DNA of 64,000 nt from Neocallimastix lanati (nom. inval.) (lineage: Eukaryota; Neocallimastigomycota; Neocallimastigomycetes; Neocallimastigales; Neocallimastigaceae). A model generated the notes under the pieces. It had not been told where the DNA came from and searched no databases. It was given only the letters and a program-made list of their open reading frames with translations. Positions 1 to 13,032 of this stretch are shown piece by piece; positions within the stretch are counted from its first letter, which is position 1, and the number at the start of each line of letters is the position of its first letter. The translations under genes were made by a program, and so were the position numbers. Location: contig JACVTC010000022.1 in the NCBI GenBank assembly GCA_016946835.1, positions 980,001-1,044,000 on the forward strand, read 5' to 3'.

Positions 1-44
1 CAAATGAAAATATTAATTGTTTTTTAATTTGTATTATAATTTAC

Positions 45-542
45 ATCGTCTACAGAAGGTACGGAACAACGTTCACTTGTACAAACTAAACCACCAGTCC
101 AAAATGGACAATCTTTCCATAAATCAACCTTATAATAACGGAAAAAAGTGGTTTCTACTAAATTTTTAAGAATTGGTGAAATTTCTTTATTCATTTCTTC
201 AACCGATTCATACTTACATTGACAATCAGAAATATTACCCTCAAACTTTTAATTCATTAATTCATTATTGAAAATAAAAAGTATTATTATATATAGAATA
301 ATAGAAATTAGTATATAAAATAAGTTAAAATTAAATATATATAAATAATTGTACATTAAAAATTTGATATAAATTAAAAAAACTATTGTTTTAAATATTC
401 TACGCAAAAATAAATATATATTATTAATTATTACGCAGCAATATCCCTTATCCTTTTTTTCTCCCACAAATTCATCTGCTTTTACAAAAAGAGCTGTTGA
501 TATTAAAGATAAAAATGGGATTGAAATCTGATTAAACTTCAT
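45..542 (-). CDS. ERO1: ERO1-type ER thiol oxidase, N-terminal part (gene runs off window)
   Basis: The family oxidises protein disulfide isomerase in the ER lumen and passes electrons to oxygen via FAD. Exon 1 is 435-542 and encodes a signal peptide (MKFNQISIPFLSLISTALF) followed by a Cys-Cys. Intron 246-434 has a GTAATA donor and AAG acceptor. Exon 2 is 45-245 (67 codons, phase 0 at both ends) and encodes the ERO1 N-terminal pattern: G-N-I-x-D-C-x-C, then S-P-I-L, F-R-Y-Y-K-V, and C-P-F-W followed by a Cys-rich segment. A GTAAAT donor follows at 44-39, so the catalytic core lies to the left of position 1. Without that splice the frame would stop after six more residues, which does not fit the family. 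An oxygen-using oxidase in a strict anaerobe would be worth noting, but ERO1 is near universal in eukaryotes. Family call is strong; exon ends are inferred. Confidence 0.8.
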
Positions 543-2382
543 TATTTCCTTAATTTATATATATTATATATAAAATTTTTAAAAATAACATAGTCATGGT
601 CAGTACATTTTATAATAGAAATTATTTTTATATTATTAAACTTTTTATTTTTTTTTAAAGAAAAGAAGTAAAAAAATAATAAATAAATTTAAAAAAAAAA
701 AAAAAAAAGAAATAAAATTAAAACATAATAAGAAAATAATTATTTTTTACTTAATATTTATAACTTTTATATTATAGAGATGTATATTAATTTTATGAAA
801 TTTGTATTTTAGATTATACATACATATATTAGATAATATTTATTTACTTATTTAAACCTATAATTATTTAATAATAATAATATATATTAATTGTTTATTT
901 GTTTTTTGAAATTTTTATTATTTTAAAATTTTATTATTAATTAATAAAATTGAAAAATAAAAGAATTTTTAAAAATAAAACTATATAAATTTATTATTTT
1001 TTATAACTTCTTTTATTATTATAAAAATGGAAGAACTATTTTACTTTTTATTTCTTTCTTAAATTTTTTTTATAATAAAAAAAATTCATAATTATCTATT
1101 TCATATAATAAATGAAATTTCTTAAATTTCGAATTTTTTATTATTTATATATATATTATAATGTATTATTTAATATATTATTCATATATTAATAATCAAA
1201 TTATTTTACATTTATTCACATTAAATATTATTAATTATTATTAATTATTATTTCTATTAGAAATATTTAAGTTTTATTAATAAATTTATAATTTTATTTT
1301 ATTATATTAATGTTAATTATTGTTAGAGTATTTTATTCTAACAATTTCTTTTTTTAATATAATTTTATTAGAATTAAACCCTTTAATATTGAATAAAATA
1401 ACTATCACTACTGTTATTATAAATATTACCAAAATGCTAAAAGAAATAACCATTCTTAAAAAAAAAAGATGAAGAATTTTATTATATTATTACTTTCATC
1501 ATTTTCATTAACTCAATTTTATATATATATATAAAATATAAAAATTTCATATTTCATCTAAACTTCGATGTTTTTATATATATATATATATATATATAAA
1601 CTTATCCAATAGAATGATTCCATATTTCAAATAACATTAAAACCTTTATAAATGGTAAATCTTCGAATGGAATTTTTAAGTTTTATATAATAATAAATAA
1701 TAAATAATAAATAATAAATTATAAATAATAAATAATAAATTATAAATAATAAATAATAAATAATAATAAATAATAAATAATAAATAATAATAAAATAAAA
1801 ACATGTTAATTATAATATTTCATTTTAAAAAAAAAATATTAAATATATTTATGGTATTCAATAACACTGGTTATATTTTTCCTACTTAAGTTTTTTTTTT
1901 TTTTTTTTCATTAGAGCTATTAATGATGTAAGTATTATTGTCATCTTTTTTATCAGAATTTATATTATTGTAAATAATATAACAATTATAATACTAATTA
2001 TATTTAATTAATATAATTAAAACTTTTATTTAATTATTAAGTTGTATTACATTTTTTGATATAAATAAAAAATAAATATATAAATAAATATTTAAATAAA
2101 TAGTAAATTAAAAAAGTAAATCATTGAATTAATGTTAACTTTATTAATATAAAGTTATAACTAAAGTTTAATAAAATATTAAATTTAATTATATAAAATA
2201 TATTGTAATTACAAATTAAATATAAATTAATATGTATCTATAACAAGCCATAATTGAATATAAAAATGTGAAATTTTATCTGTACTTTAAATCTTTGTTA
2301 ACCATTTATTTATATTCTATAAATAATAAATTCATGTTAATAAATAAACAATCTTTAATTGATTAAGAGTCTCATTTGAAAA
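543..2382. other. AT-rich intergenic region
   Basis: No gene seen. It contains poly-A runs, a (TA)n tract near 1575-1600, a heptamer-type repeat array (1680-1795, listed separately) and a perfect 9-bp inverted repeat with a 9-nt loop at 1319-1345 (arms ATTGTTAGA and TCTAACAAT). It should hold the promoters of ERO1 (minus) and nothing else that can be recognised. Confidence 0.5.
1680..1795. repeat. AAATAAT-type heptamer array
   Basis: Tandem copies of a 7-bp unit (AAATAAT and variants such as AAATTAT) covering about 115 bp. The same unit, in either orientation, forms five other arrays in this window. Confidence 0.7.
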
Positions 2383-2889
2383 ATGACCGACAGCACTGAA
2401 TGTTTCGTTAACAAGGGTTCCAATTTCAAAATGTGGAAAAAGTTACTTATTAACATTTTGAAAGCTAAAGACCTCTCTTACTACGTCAATTCCAATATTT
2501 TTTATGAAGTTGATAAAGATGATAAAAACTTTAGGGAAATTGATAAAAATAATTCAAAAGTCCATTACTTGGGATCTTCTTATGATATGATCAAGAAATT
2601 GAAAGAGATAAACCAGGAGGCAGATGAACTTATTGAATAATTAATCAAGCAATTGAAAATTATGAAGCCAGGCAACAATATGGAAGTTTTAAAATGTTTA
2701 TCTGATATATTAAACATTTTTAATAAACCCAAAAACCCCAATGATGATATAAATGAAAATGACAAGATCAAGTATATGTTTAAAGCATTACCAAAAGAAT
2801 TACATTTTGCTTTCCTGCCCAACCCTGGTAAAACAGCTAAAATTATTATGATTTTATCTAATCTAGAAATATATTTATCAAGTACATGA
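2383..2889 (+). pseudogene. Copia Gag-like remnant with one in-frame stop
   Basis: The reading frame is open from ATG 2383 to 2889 except for a single TAA at 2638-2640. The second half continues in the same frame, giving about 168 codons. The start (MTDSTECFVNKGSNFKMWKK, then L-x-x-L-K-A-K-D-L) matches the N-terminal Trp-Lys-x-x-L pattern of copia-type Gag. The later D-K-I-K-Y-M-F-K-A-L-P-K-E-L resembles the family's D-K-x-x-x-L-L-x-S-L-P pattern. No CCHC zinc knuckle is visible. It could alternatively be a domesticated gag gene, but the stop argues against that. Confidence 0.6.
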
Positions 2890-3116
2890 ATGAACAAATA
2901 ATAATCAAGCCACAAAATAATCGAAATAATCATAATAATAATGATAAATAATGGTAAAAATAATAATAATAATATTATTATTTAATAATGATAATAATAA
3001 TGATAATAATAATGATGATAATAATAATCTTAATAGAAAAAATAATATTTAGTTAAAAATTTTAATTATGAAATTAATTACACAGAAAATATTAATTATA
3101 ATAAATATGACAATAG

Positions 3117-3398
3117 CAAGTATTCTATTCAAAACATGAAAATAAAAATTCTATTAGTGGAATTCAATTTTTCTATACAGAATTAATTTCAATAACCAAA
3201 CTTATTAACAATGAACCCCATATTATCAATATAAACAATGATAACAATATTATTAATACTTATAGTTCAATTGATGGACACAATATACTTAGAAATAAAA
3301 CAAATATTGAATATAATAATTTAATTCTGAATATTGAGGATGATAATCTATGGCATAGAAGACTTGGGCATTTCTACCAGATTTATCAAAATTCGTAA
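3117..3398 (+). pseudogene. Copia pol fragment with gag-pre-integrase motif
   Basis: A 93-codon frame between stops, without an initiating Met at its start. It encodes S-S-I-D-G-H-N-I-L-R followed by D-D-N-L-W-H-R-R-L-G-H-F. WHRRLGH is the hallmark of the segment preceding the integrase zinc finger in Ty1/copia Pol. The downstream HHCC and DDE parts are missing; the frame stops 8 codons later. This is the clearest evidence that the 2.4-4.1 kb stretch is a retroelement. Confidence 0.7.
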
Positions 3399-3769
3399 AA
3401 GAACATACTACTAGTTAATGTTAACAATGCCAATTATTTTATTCCTGATGATAATAATATCATTAATATTCCTTATAATTAACCTAATAATAATAATATT
3501 TCTAATAAAAATGTTTCTAATAATAATTATAATAATGATATTCTTGATGATAATAACTTTTTTAATGTTAATAATAACCTTAACAATAATTTAAATATTA
3601 ATAATCATAATAGTTCAGATCAAAAAAATAATAATAATAATTTTTCTGATCAAGATATTAAAAATTTTTTAAATAATATTAATTTGTCAAAAAATGAACA
3701 AAATATTTAAATAATTACTGAAATTATTAAAATTATTATTATTATATTATTGAAATTATTAATACTAAT

Positions 3770-3900
3770 AATAATACTAAATAATAATACTAATACTAAT
3801 ACTAATACTAATACTAATACTAATACTAATACTAATACTAATACTAATACTAATAATAATAATAATAATAATAACAATAACAATAATAATAATAATAATT
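3770..3900. repeat. (ACTAAT)n/(AAT)n microsatellite
   Basis: About 12 copies of a hexamer ACTAAT followed by (AAT/AAC)n. It translates to alternating Thr-Asn in one frame and lies inside the decayed retroelement. Confidence 0.8.
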
Positions 3901-4070
3901 TTTATATGATAAAAATTTTTCAAATAATTTTATTAATTCTAATTATAACAATTTTATTTGATCCAAAAATTCAAAACAAAAAAAAAAAAAGTACATACAA
4001 TAAATTCAGGATTTAATCAAAATTTAGAAAATCCTGCTGCGGTCGTTAAAAAAAAATCTTAATAAAAAAT

Positions 4071-4230
4071 ATAATTTGTAACAAAAATTTTTTCTATGTA
4101 GTTTTAATTGAATATAGAGGGATAAATTATTTAAAAAAAAAAAACAAACAAACATATATTAAATGAAATGGATGGAAAAAAGATTATTTTTTATATTTTA
4201 ATTACTATTATCATTATTTATATTATTTAC

Positions 4231-4279
<49 letters not shown>

Positions 4280-5368
4280 ATTTATATTTTAGACCAGTCT
4301 AAATTATTAAAATATTTTTTATTTTTAGGTATTATAAATTATTATTAAAAATTTTTAATATAACCTATTTTGTTATTATGAAAATTTAAAGTATTAAAAG
4401 GTGAATAATAATATAAACTCTAAATAAAGATAGTAAACCAGTATTAGATACCCATAGCGATAAAATAAGTGAACATTTAAATAATAAATAAAGTTAAATA
4501 ATAAATAATAAATAATAAATAATAGATAATAAATAAATAATAGATAATAAATAATAAATAATAAATAATAAATAATAAATAATTAAATAATTAATAATAA
4601 ATAATAAAATATGAATATGAGTATAGATATAATTTTTCACAATAATAAAACTCTTTATAAAATATTCAATTTTTTTTATAAAAGACCTTTATAAAATTTT
4701 ATAGATATAACATTTTTTTTTAAATGGAAGGTAAATAATATTTCAAAAATATTCCATAAAATTAAATATATTTAATAATATTATTATTATTATTCTTATT
4801 GTTATTATTTATTAATATTATTATAATAATTAGATAAAAACAAATTTAAATTAACCTTATATATTAATATAATATAAATTATATTAAAAACTAATAAAAA
4901 AAAAAAATAAAAATAAAAATAAAAATTAATTATAAATTTTAATAATATAAAAACATCAATTATTATTTAATAATTAATAATTTTTATTTTGTAACTAAAT
5001 ACCATTAATATTTTATTATATAGTTTATTTCATTCTATCCAACATTCTTTTGTATTGAATATTATTAATATGTGTATTACTATTTATATATTAATATAAT
5101 GATTTTTAATTATATTAATTAACAATTTTTATTTAATGGATGAATAATTTTTAATTATTAATTATTTTTTTTTAATGAAAATTAAAAATGTTTATTTTCT
5201 GTTTATTTTAAATTTTAATATAAATTAAGATTTTTTATTAAAAAAAAATTTTTTTTTTAAATTTCAAAATTTAATCATTTATTATATAATTTTTTTTTTT
5301 TGACAAATTTTTTTTAAACTTTTTATTAAAAAAAAATTATTTTTAATTTATTTAAATAGAATTCTTTG

Positions 5369-5400
<32 letters not shown>

Positions 5401-5951
5401 TTTAATATTTTATAAAACATTTAATAATGAAATTGTTAAATGCCCATATTTAAAAAAGAAATTTCAATATTAATCATCAAAAATAAATAATTTATTAATT
5501 AGCTTATTTTATTCAACCTTTATTTTTTTTTAGTTAATATAGGTTAAAAACTATTTTTTTTTATTAAATTTTATAAAATAAAAAATAAACTAAAATTTCA
5601 TGCAATAATTTAGTATATAATATAATAATATTAAGAAATAATTCAACTATTTCTTATATTTTACCAATTTAATTTATCAAATTATAAATAAATATATAAA
5701 TAATATAACATCTTTAATTATTTAAGATATTTTTTTTTTAAAAAAATACAAATTTATTTATGTAAATATCAATTTTCATATTATATTTTTATCACATCAA
5801 TATTTATTCATATGAAATATTTTAATGAATATATACATATATATATATTTTTATTATTAATAAAATATTTTATTTTTACAAATTTTATCAGTATATCAAT
5901 ATATCAAATATAAATCAATTAAAATTAATAATAATATTCTTTTTTTTTAGA
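4071..5951. other. AT-rich intergenic region upstream of the TACC gene
   Basis: No ORF or RNA gene recognised. It contains a (TTA)n tract (about 4220-4278), a heptamer array (4495-4605) and poly-A (5370-5390). A short open stretch at 4427-4495 reads D-S-K-P-V-L-D-T-H-S-D-K and may be a coding scrap. A pyrimidine-rich stretch ending in TAG lies one base before the TACC start codon (5950), so a 5'-UTR intron with its acceptor there is likely. Confidence 0.45.
4495..4605. repeat. AAATAAT-type heptamer array
   Basis: Tandem 7-bp AT units, with some GATAATA variants, of the same family as the array at 1680. Confidence 0.65.
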
Positions 5952-8900
5952 ATGGACGGAAAATCAAAAATAGTTGATAAATCAAGGTTAGAAAATATAT
6001 TTAATAATAATAAAAAGAAAAGATCAAAAGATATAATTAATAATTGTTTAACTCCTTCACCTGGACCAAGTCATCATGTATTAAATAGATATAATGACAT
6101 TCCGAATGTAAACGATGAGTTTGGTGACGATTTTATAAATAAAATTTTATCTGAAAAAATTGGTGCTTTAAATATATCTGAAAATGATTATATTTTATCG
6201 TCGAATAATTCTAATAATGAAAATAATAAAAATAATAATATTTTGAATTTAAATAAAAACTATGAAGAAAACCAACACATTTTCGTTAGCGATACTGGAA
6301 GTTTAAAAAATAATTCACCTCGCTCTAATTTAGAAAAAGATATTGAAAATATAACTTATAGTACTGAAAAATTAAGTTTATCTCCACAAAAAACAAATAA
6401 GGTAAACAGTAATAATTCACTATCAGATATTCAGGGAGTTTTAAAGGAAAATAATACTTTGGATAATGGTAATGTTACATTTTCAAAGAATAAAAACAAA
6501 ATAGAAAAGTCATTATTTAATACAATGAAAGAAACTAAAAAAACGAAAAAAGAAAAAGTAACAAAACATTCATATTCTATTGAACCTAATGAAAACATAA
6601 ATTTAGAGTATAAAAAGAAATTAAGTTTAAATTCATTTTTGAATAGTTTAAAAAAGAATAATATAATAACATCTGTATCATATAGTAAAAAATCACTTAA
6701 AAATTATAAAAATGATGTAAGTAAAAAGGAATGTAAAAATAATATATTAAATAATAAGAGTTATTTAAATCACATTGAAGTTGATAGTCATAATAAAAGT
6801 ATTAATAAAAATTCTTTTAGTAATGAAATTCTTAACAAAGTAAATGATATACCAAAAAGTAGTAAAGATATTTTTGAATTAATTAAGAGTAATTTAAAAA
6901 ATAAGTCAGTTATTAATCATATAAAAAATGAAGAAATAGATAACAATTCTAATAATAACAATGATAAAATTAATTTTATTAAGGAAAAATATTTGAATTC
7001 ACAAAAAAGTAATTGCAATAAAAATGAGATAAAAAAAAATGAAAATAAAGAAATTATTGTAAATCAAAAGAGTAAAAATAATAAAGAAGAAAATATTGAA
7101 AATTCAGAAAAGAGTGAATCAGAAATATTAAGTAATACATCAGATAATGAAAAAATGGAACCTAAATTGAAACTAATTATAAATCATTCATTAAATGATA
7201 ATTGTAGATTAGAAGATAAAATAAAAAAAGATAATGCAAAAGAAGAGGAACTTGAATTAAAATCTGTAGTAAACGAATTATGTATTAATAACCATTTATT
7301 AGAAGATAACCTAATGAAAGATAATGAAAAAGAAGAGGAAGAAGAATTAGAATCTGTAATAAATGATTCATTTATTGATAATCATTTATCAGAAGATAGA
7401 CAAGAAAAAGATAATGAAAAAGATGAAAAAGAAAGAGATGAAAATGAAGAAAATGAAAAAGAAGATGAAATTAAAAAAAATAAAAATGAAATAAAAAAAA
7501 ATGACAAAGTAATTGTACAAGATAAAATAAAAGATGAAGTTAGTGAACAAACAAATAATATTCAGAATGGCAATTTAGAAACAAAATTAGATGAAATCAA
7601 AATAAAAGAAAACTATAAATCAGAAAATATTGAGTTATCATTAAATGAAACAAAACCTGAACCTGAAAATATTGAATTACCATTAAATGAAACATTAAAT
7701 GAAACAAAACCTGAACCTGAAAATATTGAATTACCATTAAATGAAACATTAAATGAAACAAAACCTGAATTAGAAAATATTGAATTATCATTAGATGAAA
7801 CAAAACCTGAATCAGAAAATATTGAATTACCATTAAATGAAACAAAACCTAAACCTGAAAATATTGAATTACCATTAAATGAAACAAAACCTGAATTAGA
7901 AAATATTGAATTATCATTAGATGAAACAAAACCTGAATCAGAAAATATTGAATTACCATTAAATGAAACAAAACCTAAACCTGAAAATATTGAATTACCA
8001 TTAAATAAAACAAAACCTGAATCAGAAAATGTAGAGTTATCATTAAATGAATCAAAATCTGAATCTGAAAATATTGAATTACCATTAAATGAATCAAAAT
8101 CTGAATCAGAAAATATTGAATTATCATTAAATGAAACAAAACCTGAATCAGAAAATGTTGAATTATCATTAAATGAAACAAAACCTAAACCTGAAAATAT
8201 TGAATTACCATTAAATGAAGCAAAATCTGAATCAGAAAATGTCGAGTTATCATTAAATGAATCAAAATCTGAATTAGAAAATATTGAATTACCATTAAAT
8301 GAAACCAAACCTAAAATAGAAAATATTCAACTACCATTAAATGAATCAAAACCTGAATTAGAAAATATTGAATTATCATTAAATAAATCAAAACCTGAAT
8401 CAGAAAATATTGAATTACCGTTAAATGAATCAAAATCTGAATCAGAAAATGTCGAGTTATCATTAAATGAATCAAAATCTGAATTAGAAAATATTGAATT
8501 ATCATTAAATGAAACAAAACCTAAAATAGAAAATATTCAACTACCATTAAATGAATCAAAATCTGAATTAGAAAATATTGAATTATCATTAAATGAATCA
8601 AAACCTGAATCAGAAAATATTGAATTATCATTAAATGAAACAAAACCTGAATCAGAAAATATTGAGTTATCATTAAATGAATCAAAATCTGAATTAGAAA
8701 ATATTGAATTATCATTAAATGAAACAAAACTTAAAATAGAAAATATTCAACTACCATTAAATGAATCAAAACCTGAATTAGAAAATATTGAATTATCATT
8801 AAATAAATCAAAACCTGAATCAGAAAATATTGAATTACCGTTAAATGAAACAAAACCTGAATCAGAAAATGTCGAGTTACCATTAAATGAATCAAAATCT

Positions 8901-11057
8901 GAATCAGAAAATATTGAGTTATCATTAAATGAATCAAAATCTGAATCAGAAAATATTGAATTATCATTAAATAAATCAAAATCTGAATCAGAAAATATTG
9001 AATTATCATTAAATGAATCAAAATCTGAATCAAAAAATATTGAATTATCATTAAATGAATCAAAATCTAAATCAGAAAATATTGAATTATCATTAAATGA
9101 ATCAAAATCTAAATCAGAAAATATTGAATTATCATTAAATAAATCAAAACCTGAATCAGAAAATATCGAGTTATCATTAAATGAATCAAATGATAATATT
9201 GAATCTTCAATAAGAGAAGCAAAAGAAATAAATAACAGTAAAATTATCACCGATAAAATAAAATTAAATGAATATGAAATAAATGATACCAATATTGTTG
9301 ATGTAAATAATAAAAATGAAATATTAGAATCAAAATTGATTATTTCAGGGTCAGACTGTGATGAGTTACAAGCATTAAAATTAGAACAAAGCAATATTAA
9401 TGAAAAAGTTAATGATATAATAGAATCCAAAAATAGAAAAGATAATCTGAAAGAAGAAGATATCCAAAAATGTGAAGAGATAAATATAAATGAATTAGAA
9501 AATTTTGAAGATATTGCAAAGAATGAAACGAATTTAATGGTAATTGAAACCTCTAAACAAAAAAATATATTGTTTAGTCCAGAAATAATAAATAGCAAGA
9601 TTTTAAATAATGATAGTAATGACAATAGTAATAACAGTGGTATCAATGATACTAATAATAACCCCAGTAATACTAACAATACTAATGATGATATTAATGA
9701 TATACGAAAAAATATTGATATAGAAAATTCAGAGTATCATCAAGATCAAAATAAATCAAGTAGTAGTGAAATGAAAGATAAAGCCAAATTGAAAGAGTCT
9801 GTTACAAATATAATAAATGAGGAAGGTTGTACTTCTCAGATATCACCAAATCAAAGTATAAATAATAAAATTAGGGATGAAAATTTTGAAGGAATACAAA
9901 AAAATTTCAGAATAAATTATTCTTTATTTTGTGAAATTGGTGAAGATAATAATTCTTATGATTATAACTTTGATGATGATAAATATAGTGATAGTGTTAT
10001 TACTTTATTTGAACCAACTTTACAAATTGATTCAAGCGATGCCGAATACATTGATTGTGAAAATATTGGTAAGATAAGAAAAAAAAAAAAAACATAATAA
10101 TTTAACAAAAATTCAAATATTTAATGAATAAAAATAATATTACTTTTTTCTATTTATTAAAAATTTTTATTAATTTTTTTTTATATTTTTTTTCTTTAAT
10201 TATTTATCTAATAATTGTTAAATAAAAACCAAATTAATTAATTAATAATAATAAAAGATTTAGATAACAATGAATTAAGTCAGGAACAAGTAACATATTC
10301 AGAAGAATATTTAGAAAAAGTAATAATGGAAATTTCAAAAGAAGTAAGTTAAATAAATAAATAAATAAATAAAAATACATATATATATATATAATAAAAT
10401 AAAAAAGTATTAATATAATAAAATGATATATTTAAACTTTTTTAATATATATTTGTTTTTTATTTTTTATTTATTTATTAAATAATTAATTATTTAATTA
10501 TTTTTTTAATAAGTATGAAGAAATGATTGAATCTGAAAAAATTAAACAAAAAAAATATGAAGAAGATTATTATAATTCATTATCGAAGCAAGAATTAATT
10601 AAAGATACCCTTGATGAATATGAACTTACAATTACTGAAATGATAGGTAAATAATATAATATAATAAAATAATAAAATATTGAAATATATAATTTTACAA
10701 TTTTTAAATTTGAATAATAATAATCTTTATTATTTTTTTTTTTTTTTACAAGTACTTATATTAATTTTTCTTTAATATATATATATGTATAATTAATAAT
10801 AAATATAATTAATATATATTACTATTATTATTTATTTATTTATTTATTTTTTAATTTTCATATTCAAATAAAATTTATATATAGATGATACTAAGAAAAT
10901 AAAAGAGAAAAATAATTTTCAAATTGATTATTTAATTAATGAAATTAATAGATTAAAAAGAGAGTCAGAAATTATGAATACAGCTTATAATGAGCTTAAA
11001 GTTCATTATGATCAAATAAATTTGGAAAATAAACAACATATTGTTGTAAGTAAATTT

Positions 11058-11090
<33 letters not shown>

Positions 11091-11741
11091 TTATAGTAAT
11101 AATATAAGTAGTATTGTTAATAATTATAATAAAAAAATATGTATAAATTTAGAAATTTATTATATTAAAAAATTTTTTTATAATATAACTATTTATTTTT
11201 ATGCTGTATTTATAAATAATAAATGTATAGAATAAGCAAAAATTACAAGAAAATATTGATAGCCTTCAAAATGATGTGCTTTCAGCAAATCAAAGATATG
11301 AAGGTTTAAAGAAACATGTTGAAAATAAAATTAAAATGTAATTATTTTGTTTTTATTTTTTTCTTTTGTCATTATTTTAATATTAAAATATATATTTATA
11401 ATATAAATAACAGTTTTTAAATAATAATCATAATAATTATAATAATAATAGTTTATAATTATATTAATATAAAAAAATTTTTTTTTTATAATAATTTTCT
11501 ACTTATTATATATTCATATAAAAGTGCAAATGACGAAATTAAAAAAGAAAAAGAACAAGGAGATAAAGAAATTTCAATATATGAAGCCAAAGTAAAGAAA
11601 GTGCAATTAAATAATGAATCTTTAAAAGGAATGTATAATATCCTTTTAGAAGAATATAATACTCGAACTAATGAAAATAAAGAATTAGTACAAATCTGTG
11701 ATTCATTAGTTGAGAATCTTGAAGCAAAAGATCACCAATAA
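5952..11741 (+). CDS. TACC-family coiled-coil protein with giant acidic repeat region
   Basis: Six coding exons join in phase: 5952-10068, 10258-10343, 10514-10646, 10885-11045, 11231-11337, 11525-11741 (1606 residues). Donors are GTAAGA, GTAAGT, GTAAAT, GTAAGT and GTAATT. TACC proteins bind XMAP215/Alp14-type microtubule polymerases at spindle poles and microtubule ends. The C-terminal ~200 residues are a continuous predicted coiled coil and carry the TACC signature: Q-R-Y-E-G-L-K-K-H-V-E-N-K-I, then A-N-D-E-I, then N-K-E-L-V-Q-I-C-D-S-L. The last match appears only when the introns are removed. Residues 1-557 are Asn/Lys/Glu-rich and disordered. Residues 558-1082 are 37 copies of a 14-residue repeat. 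The start follows directly after a probable UTR intron acceptor. TACC proteins elsewhere also have long divergent N-termini. The family call is good; the repeat function is unknown. Confidence 0.8.
7623..9197 (+). repeat. Coding tandem repeat: 37 x 42 bp (14 aa) inside the TACC gene
   Basis: The unit is E-N-I-E-L-(S/P)-L-N-E-(S/T)-K-(P/S)-E-(S/P/L). Units start at 7623 and step by 42 bp except for two 4-codon insertions (units 2 and 3); unit 37 starts at 9159. All units stay in frame. Units 15-19, 20-24 and 25-29 (8235-8864) form a higher-order 210-bp period. The array is acidic, Ser/Thr-rich and contains no Cys or aromatic residue. Confidence 0.9.
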
Positions 11742-11822
11742 TATTAATAATAATAATAATATTAAAAGAAAAAATTAATAAATATAAAAATAAAGAAATA
11801 TTTTATAGTTTATAAAAATTTT

Positions 11823-11870
<48 letters not shown>

Positions 11871-11997
11871 ATAAACGAATATAATATATATTTATTTAAA
11901 ATAATATAAATTTAAATTTTAACATTTACATATGTATAAATTACATTAATTTAATTAAAAATATCAAGCGCATTTTCAAAACAAAACAAAAAAAAAA

Positions 11998-12073
<76 letters not shown>

Positions 12074-12481
12074 AAAAAATATAATAATATATTTTTTGTA
12101 ATAACTTATATATCCAATATTAAAAAAAAAAAAAAGTTAATTTTAAAAAATTTAGGGTTATTTTTATAAAAAAAAATTCGATTTATTTTCATGTAAGGAA
12201 AGTATTTTCATTTGTTTTAGATTTAATTTCGTATAATATTTATATTTATATTATTATTATTTTTTTACTATATTCATTATTACATTTTAATGATTTAGTA
12301 AATATAAAAATAATAAAAGATATATTGATTACTAGTTAATAAAATATATATATTTTTATATACATTTTATTCATTTATTATTTTAAGTAAAAAATAAAAA
12401 TTGGAATATAGAATGTATATATATTGTAAATAAATTAAAATATATTTTATAAATAGATCGTTAAGCTAAAATAATATAAAC

Positions 12482-12512
<31 letters not shown>

Positions 12513-13032
12513 TAAAAAAAAACATGAATATTGATAGTTATTATTATAAATTAGTTTATAATTAAATATTTTTTTTATATTGGGTGAATGGGTTTAACTT
12601 TTATTTCAATATGTATACATATAATAAAAATGAATAATTTATATCTTTATATAAATAAACTTTAAAAAGTTTATTTTTATTTGATTTCCAATTTGATAAT
12701 ATAAATTTAAAGTTTTTAAATGATTAATTATTATATTAAAAAATTGGAATACATGATTTTTTTTTTTTTTTTTTTATTTTTAATATATAATTACTTAAGT
12801 TTCTATTATCTTTATTTTATATTAAAATTATTATTAATAATATTATTATCATTTTATTATTATTAAATATAATTATTTTAATAATAAATATATATTAATA
12901 AACAAAAATTTCAAAAAAAAAAAAAAAAAAAAAAAAAACATTTTTTTTTGCTTAATATTCAAAAAATTATTTATTAATAAAAATATTTATATTGTTACAT
13001 TTTTCTTTGTAAATAAATACATAAAAATCATC
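11742..13032. other. Intergenic region between TACC and EHD genes
   Basis: No gene seen. It holds a poly-A run of about 30 bp (11827-11855), another of about 70 bp (12002-12070), a (TAA)n tract (12484-12510) and more poly-A and poly-T runs (12759-12775, 12913-12938). Confidence 0.5.

Larger units (their letters stand above)
2383..4070 (+). mobile_element. Decayed Ty1/copia-type LTR retrotransposon
   Basis: Two diagnostic pieces lie in the same orientation and in the expected order: a Gag-like segment (2383-2889) and a segment carrying the gag-pre-integrase signature L-W-H-R-R-L-G-H (3348-3371). Further Asn-rich reading frames continue to about 4070, ending in a frame with E-N-P-A-A-V-V-K. 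They resemble the variable linker between integrase and reverse transcriptase. No integrase catalytic core, reverse transcriptase or RNase H is recognisable, and no convincing long terminal repeats or target-site duplication were found. Stops and frame changes interrupt both parts, so the element is dead. The family assignment rests on gene order plus the WHRRLGH motif. Confidence 0.7.

Noticed and set aside
2300-4110. LTRs or target-site duplications around the copia remnant
   Set aside because: No matching terminal segments beginning TG and ending CA could be found by eye in the AT-rich flanks.
4427-4470. Sequence AGTATTAGATACCC resembling the 790-loop region of small-subunit rRNA
   Set aside because: The match is short, the flanks do not fold or match rRNA, hydrogenosomes lack a genome, and the stretch also translates openly (D-S-K-P-V-L-D-T-H).
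7597-9679. Five or more long antisense ORFs opposite the TACC repeat (up to 310 codons)
   Set aside because: They arise because the 42-bp unit has no stop in the antisense frames. Their ends step by 210 bp with the higher-order repeat, and they have no independent family match.
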